From: Ascaris suum
Taxonomy: Eukaryota; Nematoda; Chromadorea; Rhabditida; Ascarididae
NCBI GenBank assembly: GCA_013433145.1
Contig: CM024182.1
Location: 8,137,474 to 8,201,473 of the forward strand
Direction of reading: 5' to 3'
DNA length: 64,000 bases
The translations under genes and the position numbers were made by a program. The notes under the pieces are model-generated. The model did not search any database, was not told where the DNA came from, and worked only from the letters and a program-made list of their open reading frames with translations. Shown in pieces: positions 38,901-47,878 of the stretch. The first letter of the stretch is position 1, and each line of letters opens with the position of its first letter.

Positions 38901-40352
38901 ACATATGAAACATGGACGAAAGCATTATTAATTAGTGGAATTCATAATTTATAAAAGATTCTCCAGATGCAGGCGACTTATGAAGGCGGAAATATTTCTT
39001 GTCTCGAAAACGATGGTGGTAATTTTTGAACGGCGAAGTGAAAACGATTTGATTTGTAGGTTTCACGGGAAAGTTGGGACCGTTGAGACCTCTTTAAGGC
39101 ATCTTGAGCCAAGTGAAATCAGCTTAGCCAATCCAACACTTGAGAAACTTTAAACTGTTTTGTATTGAATCACTAGTTCGAAAATCTCTCCTAGGTTTCA
39201 AATGATCGCAGATTAGATATGTTCAAATGAGTTTTCTAGCGTGGTGATAGCGCCACAGCTCAATAATTAAGAAGTAGACAACTGTTACAGACGGCTTGCG
39301 GTAATGGTCCGAATATTTGTGTCCGAAGAGATATGAGTATGCGAACGACCGCTTCCAACCAGGGGTTCTTTGAATAACTCTAAACAGTCTTGATCTCAGT
39401 GAAGATTAGAAGGGATAACGCCAACTGCTGGAATAACAGCTGCACTGGATATTAAAAATTGTATATATAAGTGTAAAGGGTTCTCGAAATGGGAAACAGT
39501 GTGCATCACAAGAAATTTTTCTCGTGAGGCATCTAACTGCCGACTGTTCGACCACATATTATAATAACTTTTTAGGTGTCTCCATCGTACACTAGACCCA
39601 GTCATGTGGTCCAGGGATGGTCTGTGGTTTTTTTCAAATCTTCAACAAGTACCTTGCAAATATTGGGTAACCTATCACGTGTAACACTAATCTGCCTTAC
39701 GAACAGGGTATGCACCCAAAGCACTTAGACCGGGCATGACATGAGTTAAACTGTGGGCATCTGTCAGTGACTCTTCGACTCTGGATAGGAAGGGTCCGCA
39801 ACAGCAAATTGTTCAGGCATTCTTATCGTGGGCAAAACCACACTTTCTACGCTGTCTTAATATCTGGCTGTTTTTTCCATTTCTTCCTGTCTCACTATTC
39901 CACTTTCGAAGCATGTTGCTCTCCAAGTTTGGTTTTCTGAGTCTTACTGACAGGTCTACTGCTAGTGAGATTTCATTAATAGTCTCATGCGAGTGTCACA
40001 GATGGAACTGGCGTCTATGAGCAGCGCTTACCTCATCATGTCTTAGACTGAATTTTGTTGTTTCAGTATGGAACGTTCTGTTACGTTGGCAAAAGTACAA
40101 GCTACTTCATAAACTCGAGCTCGCTTTTTACCAGGTGGTGCTTGGAAAGGATAACTGGCATTGGAAGAGGTTGCTTGATTGTTTTCTTCTACTGCAACAT
40201 AATTACTTAGACATCGAGTTACTTGCTGAGCCAGTGCTGATATTTGCTTGTTTTTCTTATCCATGTTCCATCTTGAAAATTGTTTTGAAAAATCCAAAGG
40301 AATCCTAAGCCTTACCGAAGGAAGGAAGGATCTTTCGTATGCGTGTATGTAC

Positions 40353-40449
<97 letters not shown>

Positions 40450-43400
40450 GTATGGTGCGGTAGAGTGATAATGCATAGTTCATATTTTAGCTCTCTCGAA
40501 TGCTCTCACGTTCACCAAAGCATGCCTTCAGCAACATAAGTGAAGCTGTGTTAAAGAAATGATTTTACCCTATGTTTTGTTTAGTCAAAAATATGGAAGA
40601 CTTCGCTCATATTATATGTGTTACACAAATGTTCCATAGCAGTAAGTTCTTCACAGATCCTAAAGTATACAGTTAGATTAATTAGCTTGACTCTAAAAGG
40701 TTTAAGTCAGCAAAGAAAGACATCTCTTGAAGAAGGGGAGGACGCCGAAATCCTTAGGGTTTGAGCGGTTTACCAGTTGTAGGGAATCCAGTTTGCAAGA
40801 AAAACCTCGGAATAACTTCAAGTTAACGCGGTTTTTCAGGCATGGTTATCAAGCGAGGGTTTTTAACGGTGGGAAGTTTTGCGACAATGAAGGACTTACC
40901 CGAACATTTCCAGTGCATCAAGACAAATGGTGACTCCTACGCGATAACGTTAGGAAAAAGCAAAAATCACTATAAATGCTACAGAAGAATCGATAAGCAG
41001 ATGGGTAGGTGATTATTTCCACTGAATTTTTGAATTTTAACAATAGTAGCCTTACGTCCAGACCCTTGAGGAGGTTGAGTTTATAAAATGTTGCAGACTT
41101 CTATCCAACATTTAAATCGTTCGGGGCCTTGTTGTAGGCCTCCAGCTCCACTAGGCTTTCCCCTCACCTTTCCCTTTAGTCTCACCACAGGTCTCCCATC
41201 CTAGAAATGGCTGCAGGTCGTCAAATTCCATCGATCTGTTATCATCAAATTGCTGTATACTTGAAATTTGCTACATACCAAATCTGCAGCCAACGTTGGA
41301 CAGGATGCAAAAGACTGCAGCGACGCAATTCATTTCTTTAGCGCCTTATTTCCTGATAATGGACAATCTTATGAATCGTTTTTGTGAATTTGACAGTAAT
41401 GTGATGAATAGCTAATGAGAACGCGTATGACGATGTGGACAGGCGGAAATAATGTGGCAGCATTCCAGAATTCTTTGTATCGTTCTGAGTAAACAGTACA
41501 TAGGCGACTGTTAACACGTAATGGAGAATGTCTCACAGCCATGTGCTGAGGATGTCTCACGGAGCCAGGTTGCTCGTCCTCCGCGGGTTACATCCCACTC
41601 AAATTTGAAGGGTTTCTTGATGACTGCCTCTCAGATATGCCTTTAAAAATTCTTTTTCTTTATAATTTCACACTGCTCGGAATTTTCAGTGATAGTTCGG
41701 CGAATTTATAAGCGTTCGCTCTTGAAACTGTACGCTGAGAGAATTTTTGAATGTAATTGGAGCGCTCAACTCATTTCATGTGTAACAACCATCATACGAA
41801 CTTCATGTGTCATGATCTGCATAACGGGGTCATTTATTTTATAACACTAAAGGAAAAAAATATTTCCAGCTTCTCTCGCTGATATTTGTCGAGGATCAAA
41901 ACTACGTTGCAATTTGTCACTATGACTCAATTTCTTGTGCAAAAAATACAAATTTTTATCTCCTTTTTATCCGAGGTTGAATAGTACGAAAGTAGTGATG
42001 GTGTGGAATGACCCAACACACTTCTATGAGGTCACTACCATATTCCACAGCTGTTGCTTCCTGATGCGCAAAAAGTTGAGTATCAGGCGATAGAAACTTA
42101 ATAATAACAAATTCAGGGGATAGATATTGGAATTTCACAATGACGAAGCAGTGCACTTAAAAGTCTAAGACACTTTTCACACTAGGAAAATGCTGCAGGA
42201 AACGACCAAAGGCTTTTTTGTTCACTATGAAACCAGTGTTCATCTCTTCGGTTGTAGCTAATGTCCGCTCTCAAATGAATGGCTTCAGTCGGTAAATGAC
42301 CGATACATCGCTTTCAGCTATATTCCGGATGTAAACTGACTTTTTTGGTCGACTGTGAATCGAACGACTTTTCTTTCGGGTGATAACCTTCTAAGATGCG
42401 TATGACGACAGCAGCTTCACAAGCCCAATTTTGCAACAGCGTTCAAAAACTGACATCGAAAAGCAGTAGTTTATTATGTGCAAGTATTTTTCCGTCCCAG
42501 TTGTTTCTATGCGACGGCTAATAGCATCGTTTAGGAATATTCTGTGAAAGCACTTGCAGGTGTGCCGGAGACCATCTGCTGCTGCAAGAATGCAGACCGA
42601 ACAGTTCCATGTAACAATGCCGTCATGAGTGCACACATCGAGTGGAATGCGGTGCAATATGTATCTGCGATTAGAAAGGTATCAAATCCTTTTTCGCACA
42701 GTTCTCACATAGTTCCATCTTTTCTACGTTTATTTCCGCGCACTTCTGCAAGTCTTTGCTCAGAAATCCTTTACTATTAGCTACAGATTTGTGCAAACAA
42801 TAGGTTTGTGCAAGTTTATGAATGATTGAGCGCACCATTATTGCCGTTCTGTTGTTTATTTGATGTTTATGAAAACCGCTAGCTTAATAACCAGAGACCG
42901 TAGGAACTACTTCTCCCAGTTCCTCATACACACTGTTTAACGTGTTCACTCTAAATGTGCTAAAGTCACGAAAGTATAAGCAATAGTTTTTGCATGTTTA
43001 CGGCGTTGATGCGTGTCGCTGGAAAGCACAAGTTGTGTAAGCGATCGTCTGTGCAGGCGATCTATTTTCATAAATTTTTCCAAAGCATGTCGCACCAGTG
43101 CGCATGTGCTATCAAGAAATGAAATCTCATAAATGCAACCGACCTAACCGGGATTCTCCTCAATCTTCGCGCTGATTGCACATTTTCCTTAGTAAATATT
43201 GAAATTCAAAATGTTATGAAGTTTGCTAGTGAGCTTTGCTTCAAAACCGTAAAGGTGCGGTCCAAGAACGAACTTTCCCTCGTGATAGCTGTCCGTTTTG
43301 CAAGCAGGGAGACAGTTAAGCATTCTGCCAATATTTTTGGATGCTTGGCAGTGGTTGAGACCATACTGAGGTACATAGGCATGCGGAATAGCCGTCACCG

Positions 43401-46400
43401 TTGATATCAAGAAAACTTTCTTTCACGGCTTGGTAACCCGGTCCCGGAACCGCGAACCTCGCTCGGGCTCTTTACACTCTTTCGGAGGCCCCTGGTTTTC
43501 CAAGTCTCAAATTAGGGGCCTTCGAACATCAAGGAGGCTGGAATTTCGCCCCTTACCTCCGGTTTTCCGAAGTCTGGAAATTCGAAAATTCTCTGCCTTT
43601 TCCCGTTTGAAAAAAGAACACACTTGTTTCTGTAAAACCGGGGAAGGCGCAGAACTATTATCACGACTATCTGCAGTAGTGAAGGACGTGACGTGGAAGA
43701 TAATGGTGCGATTTGGTCGAGTTTAAACGATAGGTAGTTTTTGGTGTTGTTTTAACACCCAGTACTAAAGCACCCATTACCAAAGGCCAATAAATTCGGC
43801 ATGAAGTAGATATGCAGAGCGAGTGAGACGTTGATACTCGTCCTTATTGAAAGTATTCTAAGTTTCTTCATCGAGAATATTATAATACTGTTGGGCCGCA
43901 CGAGAACTGATGCGCTTCCTTCGATGTCGGTTCGAGCGTCCCCGATTGGATTGTCGCTTCGCTTTTATAGGGTCGCTCAGATTCGTCGTTCCCAGCTCTG
44001 TTGAGTCGTCATTTGCTCTTAATCTTAATGGGGATGTTGTTGGTTAGCGCTTTGTAAAATGTGTTGTGAGAATGTTTGAAGTCTTAGTCACGTAGTTTTG
44101 ACTTGCGGTTTTCATAAACTATGCAAACTATGCATCGAAGATTGCTTCGACAATATGATCCCCTCAATATATGTAGCTCGTTTCGCACATTTCGCATGAG
44201 CTGCATTGCATGCCATGCTGATAAGTCCTTGATGCCTCTACGTCCTTAAAAAACGTTCGAAGGCTCCAAAGGTTGTGTCGGAAGCCTTCACTTCCCTGGT
44301 TCTTTGGAGCGGCAGATACCAACGCTGGTCACGCTTCCATCTTTTTGCACGCGATGTGAGACAACAGACGAATGATAAGGAGTCTCGTATGATGGGAGTG
44401 GGAAGTTGCAGATCTATGAAAGGCACGCATAAATGATTTTGTGTTGTGAGGACGGGCTCCATCTGAAAGCAGTATACGATTGATAGGGATAGGATAGCGC
44501 ATGCGTGGTTGTTAGAGATAGCCAGTAGTTTTTTTGATCTTGTCTCTTTCTAGTCCGGCTATGCCCTATGCGGCAGACCTAAATATATGTCATAGTAATA
44601 TAATATACGAGTCATGAACAGTTCGATGCTTACAGCGTCCGCCGTTGTGTAAACGCCAATTTCTGAGTAAATATGAAAATGACGAGATTTGTAATGAAAG
44701 TCTTCTCGATCATTCCGCCGTTTGCTTCTATGTGGCAGACTTACGATCACAAACGCTTGATGGTGGATGCGTCTTTCCGGGTAAACCTACCACTCGTCAT
44801 AGGCTCGCCAGTGTTAGTGCTTTGTTTCTCTTGCCCTTCCTGGAAAGCACTTTATCGCAAGATTTGTGCTGATGCAAATTACTTGGAAGCGACGTAGCTG
44901 CCATGATTTGATGCAGTTGCAGCTCTCTTATTACTATCAAAATCTAGGCACGTCATTGAAGGTTTAGTATATCTGCAAGTAGCACAATTTTCACTTCATT
45001 TATCATTGTCGTTCGGTATGTGAATTGAAGTGGCAACAACATGACTTAAGTCTTCACTGATTTTTCGGGGAAACTGTCTTGGTTATTGATAATCTCTAGT
45101 TTTCATAGTAAATATTGCCATCCAGAAAAGTTTCCTTGAAATTTTCTGCTCATGACTCCATGAAAAGTCTGATACCCACTGTCTTTTTACACTCACTTTT
45201 TTGAATACTGTAAAATCTCATAGAAGTTGCTATGTGTTAGGTTTGTTGTTGTTGGGAAGTGTATATTCACTTTGTTGTATGAAACCCACTTTCAGGTGTG
45301 TAAAACAAAGCACTCACAGAATATTTTGAAGTCCAACAAAACAGTTGCTCTGTTCAGCGAGGAACAGTACACAAGGCTTTACTGTTGTTACGGTCATTAC
45401 AACTGTTTCAATGTGATGCGCCAGATGCAATCCTACGAAAGGTAAACGTCTTTGTGTTGTGGCTAGGTGGTATGGCCTCCGAGGAGTTCCATTTTCAATG
45501 CTTCTTCTGTCGCCAGATCGAGGAAAGGGAAAAGTCGGGTCACGTAGAACCGGGTCCTGTTTGCGCCTCTTCACCGCCCTCCCTCTCCCCCTCCTCCTCC
45601 ACCTGCCTCCCTTTCGCTCTCCATCCCATCCTCCCTCTCCCCTCATTCTCCCTCTGCCCCTCCTCTCATCACCGATCATTGCAGTGTGCCGACTATGCTA
45701 GAGTGATGCAGAGGCATTTTCATAAAGACGCCTTTGGAATCGGAGAGGGTTTCTGAGTGCAGTAAATTAGTGGCTTGGGAATAAGGCTGCTAATGAGGGC
45801 GTCATTTATAAATAGTACAGGTCAGTTGAGAAACGATTGATGGGTCCCGTTTGGCGTCTGAATAGAAAGTATAAAGCAGATAATGCATGACCTAGGGGCC
45901 TCCGAATGCATTTCCGTCTTTCTTCGCTCGATGAGGTTAGTGCAAGTTGGATCGTTATGGAGCGTCGCAGCTTCTGTTTCACTGTAGAAACAAATTCGGC
46001 CTTTACACCTAACTTGTCACGATTTTTTTTCATGAGCGAACGTAGGCAAAGCAACTTTGCGGCAGAAACTGCGTTTTACTTTGGCGGTAAAGACTGAGAG
46101 CATCGAATTTAAAAATGGTTGATAGTTTCTGTCGCATGCAGTAGTTATTGCTTTGTCGTAAAGACCCGTGATCATGGAAAAGGATTGTAAAAGTTGACTA
46201 TTGCCAGGTTTGTCTACACCTCTCAAAAAGACGTTGCTGCAGGCATTTCTTGAATTCCACCAGCTGGGATGAAACGGTGGCAGAAGCGGCTGATCAAGAC
46301 TCGCATGGCTTCGAAGTTGATCGCATCGTTAAAGAGGATACAACGAACACATCTATTTATCAGAGTTTTCCACAATTGTAGACGATACGTCGTATTCATC

Positions 46401-46595
46401 AAAATCTACCACAACTGTTGATCACACATAAATTTTCCAGCGGGCTTTATGCACCTAATTTGAAGTGTTCTATGAGGGACAGAATTTTCGCATTCAGCGA
46501 GGGAGTTTTCGAGACAAAGTATCATGAAATACTCGTACTCCTGAATATTTACGCCAAGCTCTCGGATCTTCAAGCGTTAATTCATTTTACTTGAG
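17853..46595 (+). CDS. Large modular secreted cysteine-rich protein (unrecognised family)
   Basis: Proposed exons: 17853-17928, 18731-18823, 20158-20300, 20382-20453, 22899-23021, 24964-25086, 28226-28423, about 29158-29298, 31637-31705, 32430-32570, 33791-33947, 36595-36755, (37438-37456, 38468-38497), 40840-41004, 42560-42678, 45296-45441, 46243-46377 and 46441 onward. Phases agree at most junctions; the entry to the 29 kb exon is unresolved. The protein starts with a signal peptide and has many N-x-S/T sites. It repeats a knuckle of two or three adjacent cysteines followed 4-8 residues later by another: [48 protein letters not shown]. The final CC..C of Ly6/TGF-beta-receptor-type three-finger domains looks like this, but a relationship is only a guess. 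No transmembrane segment is evident. The 3' end is uncertain. Confidence 0.6.
18731..18823 (+). CDS. Cysteine-rich protein exon 2
   Basis: The acceptor is GGTGTTTCAG and the donor AATCAG|GTGAAT, phase 1 in and out, 93 bp. It encodes an acidic leader ([13 protein letters not shown]) and then [16 protein letters not shown], the first F-C-Y cysteine, which resembles the opening cysteine of a small disulphide domain. The phase matches the signal-peptide exon exactly. Confidence 0.65.
20158..20300 (+). CDS. Cysteine-rich protein exon 3
   Basis: The acceptor is GTATTGACTTCAG and the donor TGGGG|GTAAGT, entering in phase 1 and leaving in phase 0. It encodes [18 protein letters not shown] followed by FKQCNSSKP, with two cysteines and an N-S-S glycosylation site, then a helical stretch ending HQIVSWG. 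Confidence 0.65.
20382..20453 (+). CDS. Cysteine-rich protein exon 4
   Basis: It is 72 bp, phase 0 in and out, with acceptor TCTTTTCGCAG and donor CTTGAA|GTAATC. It encodes [17 protein letters not shown] and TSNVCLE, with an N-R-T glycosylation site and one cysteine. It lies only 81 bp after exon 3, a short nematode-style intron. Confidence 0.6.
20974..21087 (+). CDS. Possible alternative exon, cysteine-containing
   Basis: After a good acceptor (CTCACCTTTTAG) a frame encoding [17 protein letters not shown] and ending CNLLRDCQE is open to a TAG. It contains five cysteines and resembles the surrounding cysteine-rich exons. Its entry phase (2) does not match the preceding exon (phase 0), so it could be an alternative last exon whose partner was missed, or a chance frame. 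Confidence 0.2.
   Translation, partial: CLEKSDFCECAISTLDQNEEVRMPSRITCNLLRDCQE
22899..23021 (+). CDS. Cysteine-rich protein exon 5 (first CC..C knuckle)
   Basis: A long polypyrimidine tract and TTTTTTCAG precede the exon, which enters in phase 0 with [12 protein letters not shown] and then [14 protein letters not shown]. Two phase-0 donors are possible: GTG|GTTCGC at 23007 or TGT|GTACCC at 23022. Neither is strong, so the right boundary is uncertain by five codons. Confidence 0.55.
24964..25086 (+). CDS. Cysteine-rich protein exon 6
   Basis: It is 123 bp, phase 0 in and out, with acceptor GCTTTGTTGCAG and donor CCAGAG|GTATTT. It encodes [18 protein letters not shown] and a Pro/Ser-rich segment containing the glycosylation site N-Y-S. 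The single cysteine sits in the same hydrophobic-C-hydrophobic setting as the opening cysteines of other modules. Confidence 0.65.
28226..28423 (+). CDS. Cysteine-rich protein exon 7
   Basis: It is 198 bp, phase 0 in and out, with acceptor CCCAGTTGCAG and donor GCAAAG|GTTCGA. It encodes [15 protein letters not shown] and then [19 protein letters not shown], with a glycosylation site N-I-S. The G-C-W followed by C-x-C-x5-C arrangement is reminiscent of type II activin receptor ectodomains, though the spacing differs. Confidence 0.6.
29158..29298 (+). CDS. Cysteine-rich protein exon 8 (left boundary uncertain)
   Basis: The frame encodes [17 protein letters not shown], then [14 protein letters not shown], and leaves in phase 0 at GCTGAG|GTACTG. 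Possible acceptors are CTGTCAG at 29129 (phase 1) or a weaker AAAAG further in (phase 0); neither is fully satisfying, so an exon may be missing between this one and 28423. Confidence 0.45.
29870..30430 (+). repeat. Interspersed repeat copy A
   Basis: This stretch aligns piecewise, in the same orientation, with 38930-39420. Shared stretches include TTTCTTG-CTCGAAAA, GCGA-GTGAAAAC, a GGTTTCA-GGGA box, ACTGTTTT-TATTGAA-like sequence followed by GTCGAAAA, and CAGTGAAGATT near the end. It has no coding capacity. Both copies lie in introns of the cysteine-rich gene. Confidence 0.45.
31637..31705 (+). CDS. Cysteine-rich protein exon 9 (CCC knuckle)
   Basis: It is 69 bp, phase 0 in and out, with acceptor CATTGTTTTTAAG and donor AAACAG|GTATCC. 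It encodes [21 protein letters not shown]. Three adjacent cysteines are followed by a later C-N, the same closing pattern as in other modules. The exon is almost nothing but the knuckle. Confidence 0.55.
32430..32570 (+). CDS. Cysteine-rich protein exon 10
   Basis: Phase 0 in and out, with donor AAGTTGT|GTTTGA. The left edge is either CATTAG at 32429 or TGCTAAG at 32444, both in frame. It encodes a helical segment ([18 protein letters not shown]) followed by [14 protein letters not shown] with two cysteines. It bridges exons 9 and 11 in phase. Confidence 0.45.
33791..33947 (+). CDS. Cysteine-rich protein exon 11
   Basis: It is 157 bp, phase 0 in and phase 1 out, with acceptor TTTGCTTTCAG and donor ATTCATG|GTAAGT. 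It encodes a helix ([13 protein letters not shown]), then [14 protein letters not shown] and [15 protein letters not shown]. The splice sites are among the best in the gene. Confidence 0.65.
36191..36430 (-). CDS. Antisense basic coiled-coil-like open frame in an intron
   Basis: A 79-codon minus-strand frame encodes a strongly basic, probably helical segment (for example [17 protein letters not shown] and [17 protein letters not shown]) ending in KKN and a stop. An acceptor-like GTCTAACAG sits at its upstream edge on the minus strand. It lies within the intron before the exon at 36595. No other exon of such a gene is apparent, so it may be a nested gene fragment, a retroposed tail or chance. 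Confidence 0.3.
   Translation of the reverse strand: MRLTACIKRKVDFNTRIEVFRLANEFELRQNLKERLCELTSQKRNRREAEFQRKLERRPFARTGVPKVFERLGKVAKKN
36595..36755 (+). CDS. Cysteine-rich protein exon 12
   Basis: It is 161 bp, phase 1 in and phase 0 out, with acceptor ACGCTGTTGCAG and donor GATGAA|GTAAGT. It encodes [19 protein letters not shown] and then [21 protein letters not shown]. The C-x8-C-D-T-A-M closing motif parallels C-x8-C-N-N-A-V in the exon at 42560. Confidence 0.65.
37438..37497 (+). CDS. Possible 19-nt micro-exon (37438-37456)
   Basis: A 19-nt segment between TTAAGATACAG and GGAGATG|GTATGA would encode VLIRGD and convert phase 0 to phase 1. Such a conversion is needed between the exons at 36755 and 38468 or 40840. 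Support is only splice-site and phase fit; the frame gives no similarity evidence because it is so short. Confidence 0.25.
38468..38497 (+). CDS. Possible 30-nt micro-exon
   Basis: A 30-nt segment bounded by TGAATCCAG and GAGTGGG|GTAAGC reads KRLILLPEW in phase 1 in and out. It would splice cleanly between the 37438 micro-exon and the exon at 40840. The donor is strong and the acceptor is acceptable, but chance cannot be excluded. Confidence 0.3.
38930..39420 (+). repeat. Interspersed repeat copy B
   Basis: A diverged copy of the sequence at 29870-30430 in the same orientation. The best-kept stretch runs from about 39150 (AAACTGTTTTGTATTGAATC) to the TTCGAAAATC box, and the copies end near AGTGAAGATT. 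No terminal inverted repeats or coding frame were recognised, so the element class is unknown. Confidence 0.45.
40356..40447. repeat. (TA)n microsatellite, about 46 units
   Basis: An uninterrupted TA dinucleotide array of about 92 bp lies in an intron of the cysteine-rich gene. Open frames through it (Tyr-Ile repeats) are artefacts. Assemblies often misstate the length of such arrays. Confidence 0.97.
40840..41004 (+). CDS. Cysteine-rich protein exon 13
   Basis: It is 165 bp, phase 1 in and out, with acceptor GCGGTTTTTCAG and donor CAGATGG|GTAGGT. It encodes [18 protein letters not shown], then [14 protein letters not shown] and [12 protein letters not shown]. The F-Q-C-I opening resembles the exons at 18731 and 33791. 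It directly precedes a CCC knuckle exon in phase. Confidence 0.65.
42560..42678 (+). CDS. Cysteine-rich protein exon 14 (CCC knuckle)
   Basis: It is 119 bp, phase 1 in and phase 0 out, with acceptor AAGCACTTGCAG and donor AGAAAG|GTATCA. It encodes [21 protein letters not shown] followed by a helix ([17 protein letters not shown]). This is the clearest knuckle in the gene: CCC-x8-C-N. Confidence 0.65.
45296..45441 (+). CDS. Cysteine-rich protein exon 15 (CC..C knuckle)
   Basis: Phase 0 in and phase 2 out, with acceptor CCCACTTTCAG and donor TACGAAAG|GTAAAC. It encodes [20 protein letters not shown] and then [14 protein letters not shown], with glycosylation site N-K-T. If the donor is not used the frame ends at TAA two codons later (45443-45445), so an alternative end here is possible. 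Confidence 0.65.
45565..45668 (+). repeat. Pyrimidine-rich low-complexity tract
   Basis: Roughly 100 bases of CCCTCC/CTCC-type sequence lie in the intron after exon 15. It creates spurious Pro/Ser-rich frames on one strand and Arg/Gly-rich frames on the other. It could assist recognition of a downstream acceptor, but no coding role is seen. Confidence 0.6.
46243..46377 (+). CDS. Cysteine-rich protein exon 16
   Basis: The acceptor is ACGTTGCTGCAG. One base completes an Arg codon in phase 2, matching exon 15. It encodes [18 protein letters not shown] and [19 protein letters not shown], acidic and without cysteine but with N-S-T and N-T-S glycosylation sites. The exon ends either at CAATT|GTAGAC (phase 2) or at the in-frame TAG formed there. 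Confidence 0.55.
46441..46595 (+). CDS. Cysteine-rich protein exon 17, possibly terminal
   Basis: A 63-bp intron (GTAGAC...TTTTCCAG) separates it from exon 16 with matching phase 2. It encodes [18 protein letters not shown] and [18 protein letters not shown] before TGA at 46593-46595. A phase-0 donor (CTC|GTACTC at 46535) would allow continuation to the downstream cysteine-rich exons. No AATAAA lies close by, which argues against a simple end here. Confidence 0.45.
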
Positions 46596-47792
46596 GGACC
46601 CGGATACTTCATGCAATCGAATTTTCCGTGCAAGGATTTCTTAAGCAAAAAAACGTCTCCTATTTTTCAAATTCAATATGTCCCGCTGGCTTAACTGTTC
46701 TTACCGACAGTCGTGGATAAATTCAAGTACTCCTTTCTTTCCAAAGCACGGCTCATTTCCTTCAGAAATTTTCCTGGAAGTATGCCAGTTCTTGAAATTT
46801 ACCAGCTGTATAAATGTTCCGCCCTCTCCGAACCCTTAGCGAAGTATGTCGCTTAAGTTGCCCACCATGAGGGATTTTGTCCGCTCTAAGATAAAATCAC
46901 TTCCCATCCGCTTCTGCGATCATCTCTTCGGCCAGTCCTTCACTTCCAGGATGGTTTGATAACTCGCATGATGTCATATTAACATTAACTACGCTGCCAT
47001 ATTGCCTCCAGTCTGTTTCTGTGTGCGCAAGGGCCTTTCTTTTGGATGCTTTACACCCAGGCTACTGCGTCATTGATGCATCGGAGATGTTCGATAGATT
47101 CACACTAAACTACTAACGTGATGTTCTGCTAATGTTCTACTAATTTCATTTATAATTTTTATCAAACTTTCTGCTCGTCAACACATTCAGATGTTTACAA
47201 GAATTGTTCACTCTATTTCGTAAATAAAACGTAGTAAAGTAATCTTATTAAAATGCATATGTGTATTCAAAACTTAGCCACTGGTATAAAGAAGCCTTTC
47301 GAACAGTGAAAGAGGTTGCTATCTCTCAGCAGTCGAAATTTATGGGTAGAAAGTTTGAAACCGAATTATGCCGGCACAGAAAGAGCCCAACTGGTGGACT
47401 CGAAATTATGAGTAAAACAAACGCTTCGAACCCTTAGTTGCAAAAGCCAACTGAAATTTTAATTTCCTTTCCAAAGAAGGGATTTCAATTGCACAAAGCA
47501 ATGATTACACGGCAGTTTTTTAAACATTTTGAGCTTATTGTTTTCGGCCAAAATTTAAGCAGTCGCTATCGTTCGATTCCCACATTTGAATTGCATGTTT
47601 TAAACTAAGCAACCTGGTTTTGTTTGTGTACTGTCTAACAATTTAAATAGTCATAGTGTGGCTTCTTTTCTGCACCCTTTGAGAAAACGGATAGTGAAAA
47701 TTTTACTTGATTTGGACATTACTGAGCTGTTTAAACAGTGTCGGATCGGTTCATCTCGGCAAATGAGCATTCGCTTCGTTTAAGCACTACTA

Positions 47793-47878
<86 letters not shown>

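Noticed and set aside
40248..40539. Long Tyr-Ile open frames through the (TA)n array (also 51546-51940)
   Set aside because: They exist only because TATATA has no stop codon in any frame; there is no splice or start context.
43430..43726. 98-codon Arg/Ser-rich frame in a GC-richer patch
   Set aside because: No acceptor or donor in suitable phase, and the patch contains short inverted CCCCTG/AGGGG pieces suggesting repeat-derived DNA.
45314..45756. Overlapping 120-codon frames on both strands
   Set aside because: They come from the pyrimidine-rich low-complexity tract; the real exon (45296-45441) explains the left part.
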